Numbered from the stretch's first letter, positions 1 to 9,613 are shown. The stretch is DNA of 64,000 nt from Acidovorax sp. NO-1 (GCF_000238595.1 NZ_AGTS01000078.1:1-64000); one strand, 5' to 3'. Translations and numbers: made by a program. Notes: generated from the sequence alone by a model not told the origin.

Positions 1-4
1 ACTC

Positions 5-400
5 ATGGGCATGCGCCGTTTTTTCGTCATCCTCTTGCTCGCTTTGTTGCCGTTCCAGTTCAGCTGGGCGGCAGTGGCGTCGTACTGCGGGCATGAAACC
101 CAGGTGGGCGCAACGCACTTGGGGCACCATGAGCATCAGCATCAAGAAGACGTCAGTTTCGGTGATTATCTTGACACTGGTTTGTCCGGCACGGACGATG
201 CCGGCGCGAATGGCACGGCACCTGGGGGCACCGATCTGGATTGTGGGCATTGCCACGGTTACTGCAGTGTGATGTTGATCGCGCCTCCTCATATACCCGC
301 AGCCTTCTCTGCAGCGCCACCCAAAATCACACGTGATGAAGGGGGTGCGTCTCACGCACCAACCCAGCCCGATAGACCCCAGTGGTCAAGTCTCGCCTGA
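5..400 (+). CDS. CzcI-like periplasmic metal-resistance accessory protein
   Basis: 131 aa from ATG at 5; a second ATG at 11 is equally possible because the ribosome binding site lies outside the window. Residues 1-26 form a signal peptide. The mature part is rich in metal ligands: His residues at about 38-47 and a Cys/His cluster with C80, H82, C83, H84 and C87. This layout matches the small CzcI-type proteins that precede czcCBA clusters; in that family a role in regulating or assisting cation efflux has been proposed, but no enzymatic activity is known. It sits 141 bp upstream of the outer-membrane channel gene on the same strand. The family call rests on size, His/Cys pattern and neighbourhood. 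Confidence 0.7.
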   Translation: MGMRRFFVILLLALLPFQFSWAAVASYCGHETQVGATHLGHHEHQHQEDVSFGDYLDTGLSGTDDAGANGTAPGGTDLDCGHCHGYCSVMLIAPPHIPAAFSAAPPKITRDEGGASHAPTQPDRPQWSSLA

Positions 401-541
401 TCGGCGAGACGGGTTACTTCTTCCTCTGAAGCCCGTTCGCGCCTGAGCGCGCAGCAAGACGCTGCCGCTCCGGGCTCGACGCGACCGTTGGGTCGCTGCT
501 TGCCGATCTCCTGTGGATTGTTTTCAACACTGGAGCATCGG

Positions 542-1828
542 ATGACATTTGGATCTCGAACGAAGAGTTGGCGGCTGCATGGCGGCCTGGTGGTAACTGC
601 TATCTTCTGCAGTGCAGCAGCGCAAGCGCAGTCCCCAGCCGTGGTCACCACACCCGCGAAGGCAGCGGCACCACAAAACCTGCAGCAAGTATTTGAGGCT
701 GCTTGGGCTCGCCAGCCCGAGGCACTGACCCTGCCGTCGCGACGTGATGCTGCACGGGCGCAGCAAAGTGCCGCGCAGGCTTGGACGCCTGAACCTGCTG
801 CCCTGGAAATGGGCTACAAAACCGACCGGCTCAACCGCAACCAGGGTGCAAGCGAAATCGAGGTGGGTGTGTCGGTGCCCCTCTGGTTGCCTCGCGAGCG
901 TGCGCAAAGCGCCGCACTCTCAGATGCGGAGGCGGTAGCCCTTGAAAGCAGGACCATGGCCGCGAAACTGCGCATTGCAGCCACTGTCCGCGAGGCGTGG
1001 TGGCAGTGGCAGCGCGCACGCATCGAAGTCGACATCGCGCGCGACCAGCTCAAAAACACGCAGCAAATTGCTGCTGACGTGGAACGGCGCACCAGGGCGG
1101 GCGATTTGGCCCGCTCAGACCAGCACCAAGCGCAGGGAGCTGTCGCTGGCGCGCAAGCCCATCTTGCACAGGCTGAAGCCAGTTTCTCTGCAGCCCGGCA
1201 GCAATTGCAGGCGCTTGCAGGTGTCGCACCAGTTGCAGGCGATGTTGATGGGGGTGGTGTGGAGCAAGACCCCAGCACCTCTACGGCTCAGGCTGAAACG
1301 CACGCCGCAGTCCAAGAGCTGAAGGACAAGGTGGTGGTGGCTGAGCGAAGTGCAGCACTCACAGCGATCCAGTCCCGCGCCAACCCCGAACTGACGCTCA
1401 CGACCACGCGGGATCGCGGTGCTTTCGGTGAAGCCTCGCAGCAAACCTTTGCGCTGGGTGTGCGCATTCCGTTTGGTGGTGGTGCGCGCCACAACGCGCG
1501 GACGGCTCAAGCCCTTGCTGACGCCATGGAGGTTCAAGCCCAACTCGGCCTGGAACGAGAGCGTCTGGCCGCCGAGCAAGAAGCTGCCCGGGTGCGGGTC
1601 GAGGCAGCCCGCACACAGCTTGCAGCTGCCGAGCAACGCGCATCACTTGCGCGCGAATCCCGTGGCTTCTTTGACAAGTCTTTCCGCCTGGGTGAGACCG
1701 ACCTGCCCACACGGCTGCGCATCGAAGCCGAAGCTGCCGAAGCTGAGCGCCAAGTGGCAATCATCCGCATCGAACTGGCAGCAGCCATATCCACGAAACG
1801 ACAGACCCTTGGTCTGTTGCCCCAGTGA
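542..1828 (+). CDS. czcC: TolC-family outer-membrane channel of a metal RND efflux system (CzcC-like)
   Basis: 428 aa. ATG at 542 is preferred over an upstream in-frame start at 488 because GGAG lies 7 nt before it and a typical signal peptide with an AQA cleavage site follows. The rest is long amphipathic alpha-helical sequence rich in Ala, Gln, Glu and Arg, with the internal repeat typical of outer-membrane efflux proteins. Such proteins form the trimeric exit duct for CzcA/CzcB-type pumps, crossing the periplasm and outer membrane. There is no lipobox cysteine. It precedes the adaptor and permease genes in the order expected for czcCBA. Confidence 0.85.
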   Translation: MTFGSRTKSWRLHGGLVVTAIFCSAAAQAQSPAVVTTPAKAAAPQNLQQVFEAAWARQPEALTLPSRRDAARAQQSAAQAWTPEPAALEMGYKTDRLNRNQGASEIEVGVSVPLWLPRERAQSAALSDAEAVALESRTMAAKLRIAATVREAWWQWQRARIEVDIARDQLKNTQQIAADVERRTRAGDLARSDQHQAQGAVAGAQAHLAQAEASFSAARQQLQALAGVAPVAGDVDGGGVEQDPSTSTAQAETHAAVQELKDKVVVAERSAALTAIQSRANPELTLTTTRDRGAFGEASQQTFALGVRIPFGGGARHNARTAQALADAMEVQAQLGLERERLAAEQEAARVRVEAARTQLAAAEQRASLARESRGFFDKSFRLGETDLPTRLRIEAEAAEAERQVAIIRIELAAAISTKRQTLGLLPQ

Positions 1829-1881
1829 CGTGCAGTTGGCCTGTTCCTTCTGCAGCCATTCATTCATTCCAGTAAACCTCC

Positions 1882-2436
1882 ATGAACTACCTCAAATTTC
1901 CGTATGCGCTGTTGTGCGCAGCGCTCTTCACCGCAGCGCCCGCCTGGGCCGGTGAAGGTCATGACCACGGTGAAGCCGCTCCTGCAGCGGTCGGCCAAGC
2001 ACTGCCACGTTTTTCTGCGGTTTCAGAGACCTTCGAGCTTGTCGGTGTTCTCAGCGGCAAACAGATCACCCTCTACCTGGATCGATTCAGTGACAACAGC
2101 CCGGTCCGCGACGCGCAAATCGAACTCGAAATCGGCAGCGCCAAATTCAAAGCCGACAAACAAGGTGAAGACGAATACGAGGTCGTGTTGTCGGAGGCTC
2201 CCAAGCCCGGTGTCCTTGCTGTCACTGCAACGGTAACAGCCGGCAACGAGGTCGATCTACTTGCGGGTGAACTTGACATTCACGAGGAGGCGCATTCAGA
2301 GGAAATGCAGGCGGCGCAGCCCTGGACGAAATATGCCGGGTGGGTAGCTGCAGGCATCGCTGTACTTGCCTTCGTGTTTGTAGGTGCGCGGCGCATGTTT
2401 GGCGCACGCAGCGTTCGCGTGGGAGGTGCAGCATGA
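1882..2436 (+). CDS. Small membrane-anchored His-motif protein of the metal efflux operon
   Basis: 184 aa. A signal peptide (residues 1-23) is followed by GEGHDHGE at the mature N-terminus, a beta-rich periplasmic domain (about 45-135) and one C-terminal membrane helix (about 151-172) with a short basic tail. The same post-signal motif GEGHDHG opens the next gene product, the adaptor, which suggests a shared metal-binding role at the periplasmic face. The gene overlaps the adaptor start by 4 nt (ATGA), so translation is probably coupled. I do not recognise a named family. A role as metal sensor or delivery protein for the pump is inference. Confidence 0.7.
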   Translation: MNYLKFPYALLCAALFTAAPAWAGEGHDHGEAAPAAVGQALPRFSAVSETFELVGVLSGKQITLYLDRFSDNSPVRDAQIELEIGSAKFKADKQGEDEYEVVLSEAPKPGVLAVTATVTAGNEVDLLAGELDIHEEAHSEEMQAAQPWTKYAGWVAAGIAVLAFVFVGARRMFGARSVRVGGAA

Positions 2437-3545
2437 AGCGCACGCTCATTACCACCAGCCTGGGACTCTTCATCGCGTTGTCCAGCCTCACCTCTGTCCA
2501 TGCGGGTGAGGGACATGATCACGGTGACGCACCTGCGACGCCCAGCGCCAACGGGCCTCAGCGCCAACCGGACGGCAGTGTTTTTCTGCCAAAACCTGCT
2601 CAGCGCCAGCTGGGAGTCAGAACCGTTGTCACAGAGACGGCCGAACTTCCAAGGACGCTGGAGTTGGGCGCCAAAGTGCTGATGGATCCCAACGCAGGTG
2701 GAAAGGTGCAGGCATTGAACGCCGGTCGCATTGAACCTGGTCCGCGCGGATTGCCCAACCCCGGGCAAACTGTCCGCAAAGGTGAGGTGCTGGCATACGT
2801 TGCTTCGTCGGCAGCGCCCATTGAGCGTTCCAACCAGGCTGCACAGTTGGCCGAACTGCGGGCAGCCAAAGCGCTGGCGGACAAACGCCTGGCGCGTTTG
2901 CAAGAATTGTCTGATACGGTGCCACGCAAAGAAATCGAAGCGGTTGAGAGCGAGTCGGCCAGCCTGTCGGCACGCATCGCGGCTGTCGGCGGCGGTCTGT
3001 CCAGTCGCGAAGCGCTGGTTGCCCCAGTCTCCGGCGTGATCGCGTCTGCAAACGTGGTCGCCGGTCAAGTGGTTGATGCGCGCGAGTTGGTTTTCGAGAT
3101 CGTGGACCCCACGCGTCTGCGAATTGAAGCCCTGGCGTTCGATGCCGCTGTTGCCACCAACATTGGCGGTGCCACTGTGGCTGTCGGTGAGCAGCGCATC
3201 CCTCTGGCGTTCATCGGTGCGTCGCGCAGCTTGCGCGAGCAGGCCCTGCCCTTGGCTTTTCGTGCTCAGGGCGCAGCGCTCGACCAATTGGCCGTTGGAC
3301 AGCCGGTACGCGTGTTTGTCCAGACCAAGGACAAGGTCAAAGGCATTGCCGTTCCAGTTGCCGCACTGATGAAGAATCCAGCCAACCAGACGGTGGTCTG
3401 GGTCAAGACCGGGCCAGAGCGATTTGAACCTCGCCCTGTCAGAACAGAACCGCTGGATGGTGTCAACGCTGCCGTCACATCGGGCCTGACTTCCGGCGAC
3501 CGTGTCGCGACCCAAGGTGCCACCTTGATCAACCAGGTACGCTGA
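2433..3545 (+). CDS. czcB: RND efflux periplasmic adaptor subunit (CzcB-like membrane fusion protein)
   Basis: 370 aa, starting at the ATG that overlaps the previous stop codon. The signal peptide (1-24) ends before GEGHDHGD. After a beta-barrel entry comes a biotinyl-lipoyl-like half ending in GQTVRKGEVLAYV, then an alpha-helical hairpin (about 125-185), the second lipoyl half near APVSGVIASANVVAGQVV, and beta-barrel and membrane-proximal domains to the C-terminus. Adaptors of this family link the inner-membrane permease to the outer-membrane channel. The stop is 1 nt before the permease ATG. Metal specificity cannot be read from this subunit. Confidence 0.88.
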   Translation: MKRTLITTSLGLFIALSSLTSVHAGEGHDHGDAPATPSANGPQRQPDGSVFLPKPAQRQLGVRTVVTETAELPRTLELGAKVLMDPNAGGKVQALNAGRIEPGPRGLPNPGQTVRKGEVLAYVASSAAPIERSNQAAQLAELRAAKALADKRLARLQELSDTVPRKEIEAVESESASLSARIAAVGGGLSSREALVAPVSGVIASANVVAGQVVDARELVFEIVDPTRLRIEALAFDAAVATNIGGATVAVGEQRIPLAFIGASRSLREQALPLAFRAQGAALDQLAVGQPVRVFVQTKDKVKGIAVPVAALMKNPANQTVVWVKTGPERFEPRPVRTEPLDGVNAAVTSGLTSGDRVATQGATLINQVR

Positions 3546-3546
3546 C

Positions 3547-6500
3547 ATGTTCAAGTGGCTACTCGATAACAGCCTGACCAATCGGCTGCTGGTGATCATC
3601 GCCAGCGTGGTTCTGATGGCTTACGGCGCATTCACTCTGTCCACCACCCCGGTGGATGTGTTTCCCGACCTCAACAAGCCGACCGTCACCATCATGACCG
3701 AGGCCGGTGGCATGGCCGCCGAAGAGGTGGAGCAGCTCATCACCTTCCCGCTCGAAACGACCATGAACGGTCTGCCCGGCGTGGAGTCGGTGCGGTCCAC
3801 GTCGTCGGCTGGCTTGTCTTTTCTCTACGTCACCTTCGACTGGAGCACCGACATCTTCCGCGCACGGCAATTGGTGTCGGAGCGCCTGTCTTCGATGGAG
3901 GAAGGTATTGCCGAAGGCGTCGTTCCGCGCATGGGCCCGATCAGCTCCATCATGGGCGAAATCATGCAGATTGCCATCCCAGTTGATCCGAGCAAGATCA
4001 GCTCCATGGCGGTGCGCGAATACGCCGACTGGGTGTTGCGGCCTCGGCTGCTCTCTGTCCCCGGTGTGGCTCAAGTTATCCCCATCGGTGGCGAGGTCAG
4101 GCAGTTCCAGGTGCAACCCAACACCACTCGCATGGCGGAATTGGGTATCACGCATGAGCAGCTTGAGGCGGCCTTGAAGGGCTACTCCAGCAACACATCG
4201 GGCGGCTTTCTTGAACTCAACGGGCGCGAGTACCTGATCCGCAACCTGGGCCGCACCTCACTGTTGGAGGACCTGAGCAATCTGGCGTTGACCGCCAAGG
4301 ACGGGCAACCCATCCTCCTTCGTCAGATAGCCGAGGTGACGTTTGCAGCGGCGCTCAAGCGCGGCGATGCTGGCTTTGAAGGCAAGCCTGCCGTGATCCT
4401 TGGCATCCAGAAGCAACCGACCGCCGACACCATCGCGCTCACCAAGTCCATTGAGGACGCCTTGGTGGGGCTGAAGGCTTCGCTGCCGGCCGGCATGGAG
4501 GCCCCACGAGTCACTTTCCGTCAGGCCAGCTTCATCGAAGCATCCATCACCACCTTGCAGGGCAAGCTGATTGGCGCATCGGTTTTCGTGGCGTTGATCC
4601 TTTTCTTCTTCTTGGGCACCTTGCGCCCGACCATCATCGCGTTGACGGCGATTCCCGTCTCGATCTTCATCACCGCGCTGGTCTTCAAGTATTTTGGGTT
4701 GTCGATCAACACCATGACGCTTGGTGGCTTGGCCATCGCGATTGGCGGGCTGGTAGACGACGCCGTGGTCGGCGTTGAAAACGTCCTCCGGCGATTGAAG
4801 ACGGACCGCGCCGCCCACCCGCACGGCCGATTGCATCCAATTGAACTCGTCGCCCACGCGACGATGGAGGTCCGCTCAGCCATCCTCTACGCGACAGTCA
4901 TCATCGTTCTGGTCTTCATCCCACTGTTTGCGCTGCCGGGGCTGGAGGGCAAGTTGTTCGTGCCACTCGGCATCGCCTTTATCGTCTCGACACTCGCTTC
5001 ACTGATCGTCTCGGTGACTGTGACGCCCGTGCTCAGTTTCTACCTGCTGCCCCGCATGAAGAATCTGGAGCATGGGGACACCAAGGTCCTGGCGTGGTTG
5101 AAAGCGCGGTATCGAAGCAGCCTGCAAGGCGTGTTGGACCGACCCAAGGCGGCCATTGCAGTTGCCGGTGTGACTGTTTTGATGGCAGCCGCCTCTGTGC
5201 CGTTTTTCCCCACCACGTTCCTGCCACCATTCAACGAGGGCACACTGCTCATCGGTCTGCGGCTGAACCCGGGTGTCACGCTGACGGAGTCGTCCTCACT
5301 TGCGCGCCAGGCTGAGGTGCTGGTCAGTCAAGTGCCGGAAGTGACCCACGTGGGGCGCCGCAGTGGTCGCGCCGAGCTGGATGAACATGCCGAAGGTGTC
5401 CACGTCAGCGAGCTCGATGTGGGTCTTAAGCCGACAGCAGAGCTGACGCGCAGCATGGACGAGATCAAAGCAGATATCCGTGCCCGGCTGGTCAATCTGC
5501 CCGCCGCGCTGGAGATTGGACAGCCCATCTCCCACCGCATCGATCACATGCTCTCGGGCGTGCGTTCTCAAATCGCCATCAAGATCTTTGGCGAAGACCT
5601 GGATGCCCTGCGTGGCCAGGCCGACGCATTGCGCGCGAAGCTGGCGACCATTCCGGGCATTGCCGACCTCCAGATCGAGAAGCAGGTGCTGGCGCCGCAG
5701 ATCAAGGTTCGTATCGACTACGCAGCAGCTGCGCAGTACGGCGTTCCAGCGCCTCAGGTCTTGTCGGCGCTGCAGGCGTTGGTTGAAGGTGAAAAAGTCA
5801 CGCAGATCGTGGAGGGCAGTCGGCGCTTCGCGCTGGTCGTCAAGCTGCCAGAATCCGCCCGTTCGGTCGAAGGCCTGGGCCAGATACTGATCGAGACGCC
5901 GAACGGCCGCATCCCGTTGTCAAAAATCGCCACCATCGAGGACGGCGATGGTCCCAACCAGATCAGTCGTGACGATGGCAAGCGCCGCATCGTGTTGTCG
6001 GCGAACGCGTCTGGACGTGCGCTGTCTGAGATCGTTGCCGACATCCGCAAAATCGTGGCCGAGACGAAGTTGCCAGAAGGCTACTTCATCACGCTGGGTG
6101 GCCAGTTCCAGGCGCAGGAGGAAGCCTCACGCCTCGTCGGCCTGCTGTCCATCGTGTCGCTGACCTTGATGTTCGTGGTTCTTTACAGCCGCTACAAATC
6201 GGCAGCGCTGTCGGCGTTGATCATGGTGAACATTCCGCTGGCCCTTGTCGGCGCGGTGATCGGACTGTGGTTGTCGGGGCAGCCGCTCAGTGTGGCGGCA
6301 TTGGTCGGCTTCATCACGCTGGCCGGTATCTCGGTGCGCAACGGCATTCTGAAGGTCAGCCACTACATCAACCTGATGCGCTTCGAAGGCGAGTCCTTCG
6401 ATCAGAAGATGATCATGCGCGGCTCGCTTGAGCGACTGAGTCCCGTGCTCATGACCGCCCTCGTCACGGCCTTCGCGCTGGCGCCACTGCTGTTTGAAGC

Positions 6501-6666
6501 AGAACAGCCAGGCACTGAGGTGTTGCACCCGGTGGCCGTGGTGATTTTCTCCGGTCTCATCAGTTCGACCCTGCTCGACACCTTCCTCACACCCGCGATG
6601 TTCTGGTTGTTTGGGCGCAAGCCGGCCGAATCGCTGATGAACGACAAGGACGCCGAGGCGCTTTGA
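3547..6666 (+). CDS. czcA: Heavy-metal RND efflux permease (CzcA/CusA superfamily, HME-RND)
   Basis: 1039 aa, close to the usual length. Twelve membrane helices are expected: one at the N-terminus, five following about residue 335, and the remainder around 535 and 865-1015, with two large periplasmic loops between. The fourth-helix signature reads IGGLVDDAVVGVEN (I399-N412), retaining D404 and E411, which match the essential proton-relay positions of CzcA. The leading Asp of the classical Zn/Co/Cd signature is Ala here (A398), and an extra acidic residue (D405) replaces the usual Gly. Heavy-metal RND permeases use the proton gradient to export cations. The exact substrate is therefore less certain than the family. 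Confidence 0.9.
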   Translation: MFKWLLDNSLTNRLLVIIASVVLMAYGAFTLSTTPVDVFPDLNKPTVTIMTEAGGMAAEEVEQLITFPLETTMNGLPGVESVRSTSSAGLSFLYVTFDWSTDIFRARQLVSERLSSMEEGIAEGVVPRMGPISSIMGEIMQIAIPVDPSKISSMAVREYADWVLRPRLLSVPGVAQVIPIGGEVRQFQVQPNTTRMAELGITHEQLEAALKGYSSNTSGGFLELNGREYLIRNLGRTSLLEDLSNLALTAKDGQPILLRQIAEVTFAAALKRGDAGFEGKPAVILGIQKQPTADTIALTKSIEDALVGLKASLPAGMEAPRVTFRQASFIEASITTLQGKLIGASVFVALILFFFLGTLRPTIIALTAIPVSIFITALVFKYFGLSINTMTLGGLAIAIGGLVDDAVVGVENVLRRLKTDRAAHPHGRLHPIELVAHATMEVRSAILYATVIIVLVFIPLFALPGLEGKLFVPLGIAFIVSTLASLIVSVTVTPVLSFYLLPRMKNLEHGDTKVLAWLKARYRSSLQGVLDRPKAAIAVAGVTVLMAAASVPFFPTTFLPPFNEGTLLIGLRLNPGVTLTESSSLARQAEVLVSQVPEVTHVGRRSGRAELDEHAEGVHVSELDVGLKPTAELTRSMDEIKADIRARLVNLPAALEIGQPISHRIDHMLSGVRSQIAIKIFGEDLDALRGQADALRAKLATIPGIADLQIEKQVLAPQIKVRIDYAAAAQYGVPAPQVLSALQALVEGEKVTQIVEGSRRFALVVKLPESARSVEGLGQILIETPNGRIPLSKIATIEDGDGPNQISRDDGKRRIVLSANASGRALSEIVADIRKIVAETKLPEGYFITLGGQFQAQEEASRLVGLLSIVSLTLMFVVLYSRYKSAALSALIMVNIPLALVGAVIGLWLSGQPLSVAALVGFITLAGISVRNGILKVSHYINLMRFEGESFDQKMIMRGSLERLSPVLMTALVTAFALAPLLFEAEQPGTEVLHPVAVVIFSGLISSTLLDTFLTPAMFWLFGRKPAESLMNDKDAEAL

Positions 6667-6704
6667 TTTCACCCTGTCCTATCAACTATCCAGAAAGGAT
6701 TCCC

Positions 6705-7091
6705 ATGAAGACAAAAACACTGCTATCCACGATGGCCTTGACCCTGGCCACCTCGGCCTTTGCAGCTGGCGAGAAACACGACCATGCCCATGAGCACAAG
6801 CCGCTGCATGGCGGTGTGGTCGTAGAGGTCAAGGACATTGATTACGAACTGGTTGCCAAGCCGACCGTCATTCAGTTGCACCTGCGCGACCACGGCAAAC
6901 CAGCCGACGTGTCAAAGGCGACGGCAAAGGTCACCATGCTAAGCGGCACCGAGAAGCAGGAGGTTGAACTCAAACCCGCTGGTGACAAGCTCGAAGCCAC
7001 GGGCAATTTCAAAGTCGGAGCGGGCACCAAGGCCGTTGCTGTGGTTTCTGTCGCAGGGAAGGCAGCGACTGTGCGTTTCAGCATCAAGTAG
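6705..7091 (+). CDS. Small His-rich periplasmic protein of the metal-resistance cluster
   Basis: 128 aa. ATG at 6705 is chosen because AGAAAGGA lies just upstream and a clean signal peptide (residues 1-20) follows; an earlier in-frame ATG at 6663 overlaps the permease and lacks a leader. The mature protein starts with GEKHDHAHEHKPLHGG, then a small beta-sandwich-like domain with several Lys/Val strands. It resembles the small periplasmic proteins found downstream of czcCBA-type genes. Metal buffering or delivery in the periplasm is inferred from the His motif and its position between the RND pump and the P-type ATPase. Confidence 0.7.
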   Translation: MKTKTLLSTMALTLATSAFAAGEKHDHAHEHKPLHGGVVVEVKDIDYELVAKPTVIQLHLRDHGKPADVSKATAKVTMLSGTEKQEVELKPAGDKLEATGNFKVGAGTKAVAVVSVAGKAATVRFSIK

Positions 7092-7187
7092 CACCCGGTG
7101 ACCGCATCAACGGTAGTCCGTCAGCTGCGAGAGCGTTGTGGCCCTGTCTCTTGACATTGAGGTCACCACAAGGTTTTCAATCTGGTC

Positions 7188-9461
7188 ATGAAACAAGAAT
7201 CGAACACCCCTCCAGACGTGGATGACGTTAACGCATGCAGCTCAACTGGCTGCTCTGGCCCCACTCCCTCGGCCAATCCCACGGCCAACGGTGGGGGGCC
7301 GGGGAGGGTGTTCCGAATCGCGACGATGGACTGTAGCGCCGAGGAAGCGGAGATTCGCCGGGCACTTGAGCCTCTGGATGGCATTCGCTCACTGGGCTTT
7401 CAACTGGGCGCTCGCACGCTGAGCATTGATGCCATTGAAAGCGTGTATCCCCTGGCGCTGGCTGCTATTCGCAATGCAGGCTTTGATCCAAAGCCCGTGA
7501 CTTCGAAGGCAGATTCCCATGTGGCACCGTTAGGCGGTCATGCAGAAGGCGACGAGCATGCACATGGATTTTCTGGAGGGATTTCTCGTCTTGTGGTTGC
7601 TCTTGTGTGTGCCACGGGGGCGGAGTTGCTTTCCTTTTTTGCGCCTGATCAAACCCCTTGGAAGGTAGCTGGCCTGGTGATTGCCGGACTGGCTATCTGG
7701 CTGGCAGGGCTCGATACCTACAAAAAGGGAGTCGCAGCCTTGATGCGCGGCAAACTTAACATCAATGCTCTGATGTCGGTGGCCGTCACAGGCGCGTTCC
7801 TCATCGGTCAGTGGCCTGAAGCGGCCATGGTGATGGCGCTCTACGCCATTGCTGAGCTGATTGAAGCCAAGGCCGTGGACCGCGCCCGCAATGCAATCAA
7901 GGGCTTACTGGAACTGGCGCCCGAGGAAGCTTTGGTGCGGGGTTCCAGCGGAGACTGGAGTTTGGTCCCGGTCGCAGCAGTGGCCATCGGGACAACAGTA
8001 CGCATCAAACCCGGTGAGCGGATTCCACTCGACGGGACAGTGACCAAGGGCAGTGGGGCGATCAACCAGGCGCCAGTGACAGGGGAGAGCATTCCCGTGG
8101 ACAAAGGTCCAGGTGATCAGGTCTTCGCTGGCACCATCAATGAGACCGGAGAGCTTGAATTCCGGGTCACTGTCTTGTCCAGCAACACCACGTTGGCAAG
8201 GATCATTCAAGCAGTTGAGCAGGCGCAAGGCACGCGTGCACCGACCCAGCGGTTTGTCGATCGGTTCGCCGCCATCTACACCCCTGCCGTCTTCGCCATC
8301 GCCGTTGCGGTGGCGCTTCTCACGCCTTTTCTACTTGGGTCGACTTGGATGGAGTCGCTGTACAAGGCGTTGGTCCTGCTTGTGATCGCCTGTCCTTGTG
8401 CCTTGGTCATTTCCACACCCGTGACTGTGGTCAGCGGACTCGCGGCTGGCGCTCGCCGCGGAATATTGATCAAAGGTGGGACCTACCTGGAGGAAGCCCG
8501 ACTCTTGAAGTCCATGGCGTTGGACAAAACGGGCACCATCACCGAGGGAAAACCCAAGCTGGTGCAATGGCGCGTTTGGGGTGGCTGCGATGAGGCAACT
8601 GCGCAGACATTGGCCGCAAGTTTGGCCATGCGCTCCGATCACCCTGTGTCCAAGGCGATTGTCAGCGGCATCAAGGCCCAGGGTCCTGAGGCCCAGAACT
8701 TCAAGGCCCTGCCTGGGCGTGGTGTCGAAGGCATGGTCAATGGTGTGCGCTTGGTGCTGGGCAATCACCGGCTGATTCATGAGCAGGGGCTGTGTTCTCC
8801 CGACCTGGAATTGGAGCTTTCCATCCACGAAGAGCAAGGCCGCACGGTGGCTCTTTTGGCTGATGATTCCCGCGTTCTTGCATTGTTTGCTGTTGCTGAC
8901 ACTATCCGTGAGTCCTCACGGCAGGCGGTTGCCGATCTCAAGGCACTGGGCGTTGCCCCAGTGATGCTGACCGGGGACAACACCGCCACGGCCAGGGCAA
9001 TCGCTGCGCAAGCTGGCATCGAAGATGCGCGCGGTGACTTGCTGCCCGAGGCCAAGCTTGACGCGATCAAGGAAATGCAAACTCGCTATGGCGCCACTGG
9101 CATGGCAGGCGACGGTATCAATGATGCCCCGGCCTTGGCTCAAGCCGACATTGGCTTTGCCATGGGCGGTGCAGGAACGGATATAGCCATGGAAGCGGCC
9201 GACGTGGTGATCATGAATGACAACTTGCAGCGTGTTGCAGAGACCGTGAAGTTGTCCCGGCGCACCTACGCTGTACTCTGGCAGAACATCACTCTAGCAC
9301 TCGGAATCAAGAGCGTGTTTCTGGTGCTGGCGGTGTTCGGCACGGCGACCATGTGGATGGCGGTGTTTGCGGATATGGGCGCGAGCCTGTTGGTGGTTGC
9401 TAACGGCTTGCGGCTACTTCGTGAGGCACGCGTAGAGTCATCTTCTGGGCCCCTTCGTTGA
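7188..9461 (+). CDS. cadA: P1B-type heavy-metal-transporting ATPase (Zn/Cd/Pb type)
   Basis: 757 aa. An N-terminal Cys pair (CSSTGC) precedes a heavy-metal-associated domain whose metal loop is MDCSAEE, with one Cys instead of CxxC, as in other proteobacterial Zn/Cd/Pb pumps. A His-rich linker (GHAEGDEHAHG) follows. Catalytic landmarks are the actuator TGES, the membrane C402-P403-C404, the phosphorylation site D446 in DKTGT, and the hinge GDGINDAP near 643. The last helices carry FADMGASLLVV, whose Asp is typical of the divalent Zn/Cd/Pb group. It would pump cytosolic metal to the periplasm, where the RND system can take over. TTGACA at 7151-7156 is a possible -35, but I see no convincing -10 or ribosome binding site. 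Confidence 0.9.
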   Translation: MKQESNTPPDVDDVNACSSTGCSGPTPSANPTANGGGPGRVFRIATMDCSAEEAEIRRALEPLDGIRSLGFQLGARTLSIDAIESVYPLALAAIRNAGFDPKPVTSKADSHVAPLGGHAEGDEHAHGFSGGISRLVVALVCATGAELLSFFAPDQTPWKVAGLVIAGLAIWLAGLDTYKKGVAALMRGKLNINALMSVAVTGAFLIGQWPEAAMVMALYAIAELIEAKAVDRARNAIKGLLELAPEEALVRGSSGDWSLVPVAAVAIGTTVRIKPGERIPLDGTVTKGSGAINQAPVTGESIPVDKGPGDQVFAGTINETGELEFRVTVLSSNTTLARIIQAVEQAQGTRAPTQRFVDRFAAIYTPAVFAIAVAVALLTPFLLGSTWMESLYKALVLLVIACPCALVISTPVTVVSGLAAGARRGILIKGGTYLEEARLLKSMALDKTGTITEGKPKLVQWRVWGGCDEATAQTLAASLAMRSDHPVSKAIVSGIKAQGPEAQNFKALPGRGVEGMVNGVRLVLGNHRLIHEQGLCSPDLELELSIHEEQGRTVALLADDSRVLALFAVADTIRESSRQAVADLKALGVAPVMLTGDNTATARAIAAQAGIEDARGDLLPEAKLDAIKEMQTRYGATGMAGDGINDAPALAQADIGFAMGGAGTDIAMEAADVVIMNDNLQRVAETVKLSRRTYAVLWQNITLALGIKSVFLVLAVFGTATMWMAVFADMGASLLVVANGLRLLREARVESSSGPLR

Positions 9462-9520
9462 CGAACAATGGGTAACGGTCAACCCCGTTTGGGCCGTACC
9501 CGAATGCTGCCACTGGACGA

Positions 9521-9613
9521 CTACGACTTTGGTTGGAATGCAATGACAGCCATACCCAGAAGTGTGATCGCCACGCCCAACCAGTCCCAGGTGGACGGGC
9601 GGATGCCATCTAC
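9521..9613 (-). pseudogene. Remnant: C-terminus of a YnfA-family (UPF0060) membrane protein
   Basis: Reading the minus strand from 9613 to the stop at 9521-9523 gives 30 residues beginning [13 protein letters not shown] and ending [10 protein letters not shown]. This closely resembles the conserved last helix of YnfA/UPF0060 proteins (VDG-x-RPTRWD, LLGMAII). The family is about 108 residues with four helices, so only the final quarter remains and no start is available. It lies immediately downstream of the DedA-like remnant on the same strand, in a zone eroded next to IS elements. Confidence 0.6.

Noticed and set aside
7151..7183. MerR/ZntR/CadR-type promoter before the P-type ATPase gene
   Set aside because: TTGACA is present but no matching -10 at 19-20 nt and no clear dyad between; too weak to call.
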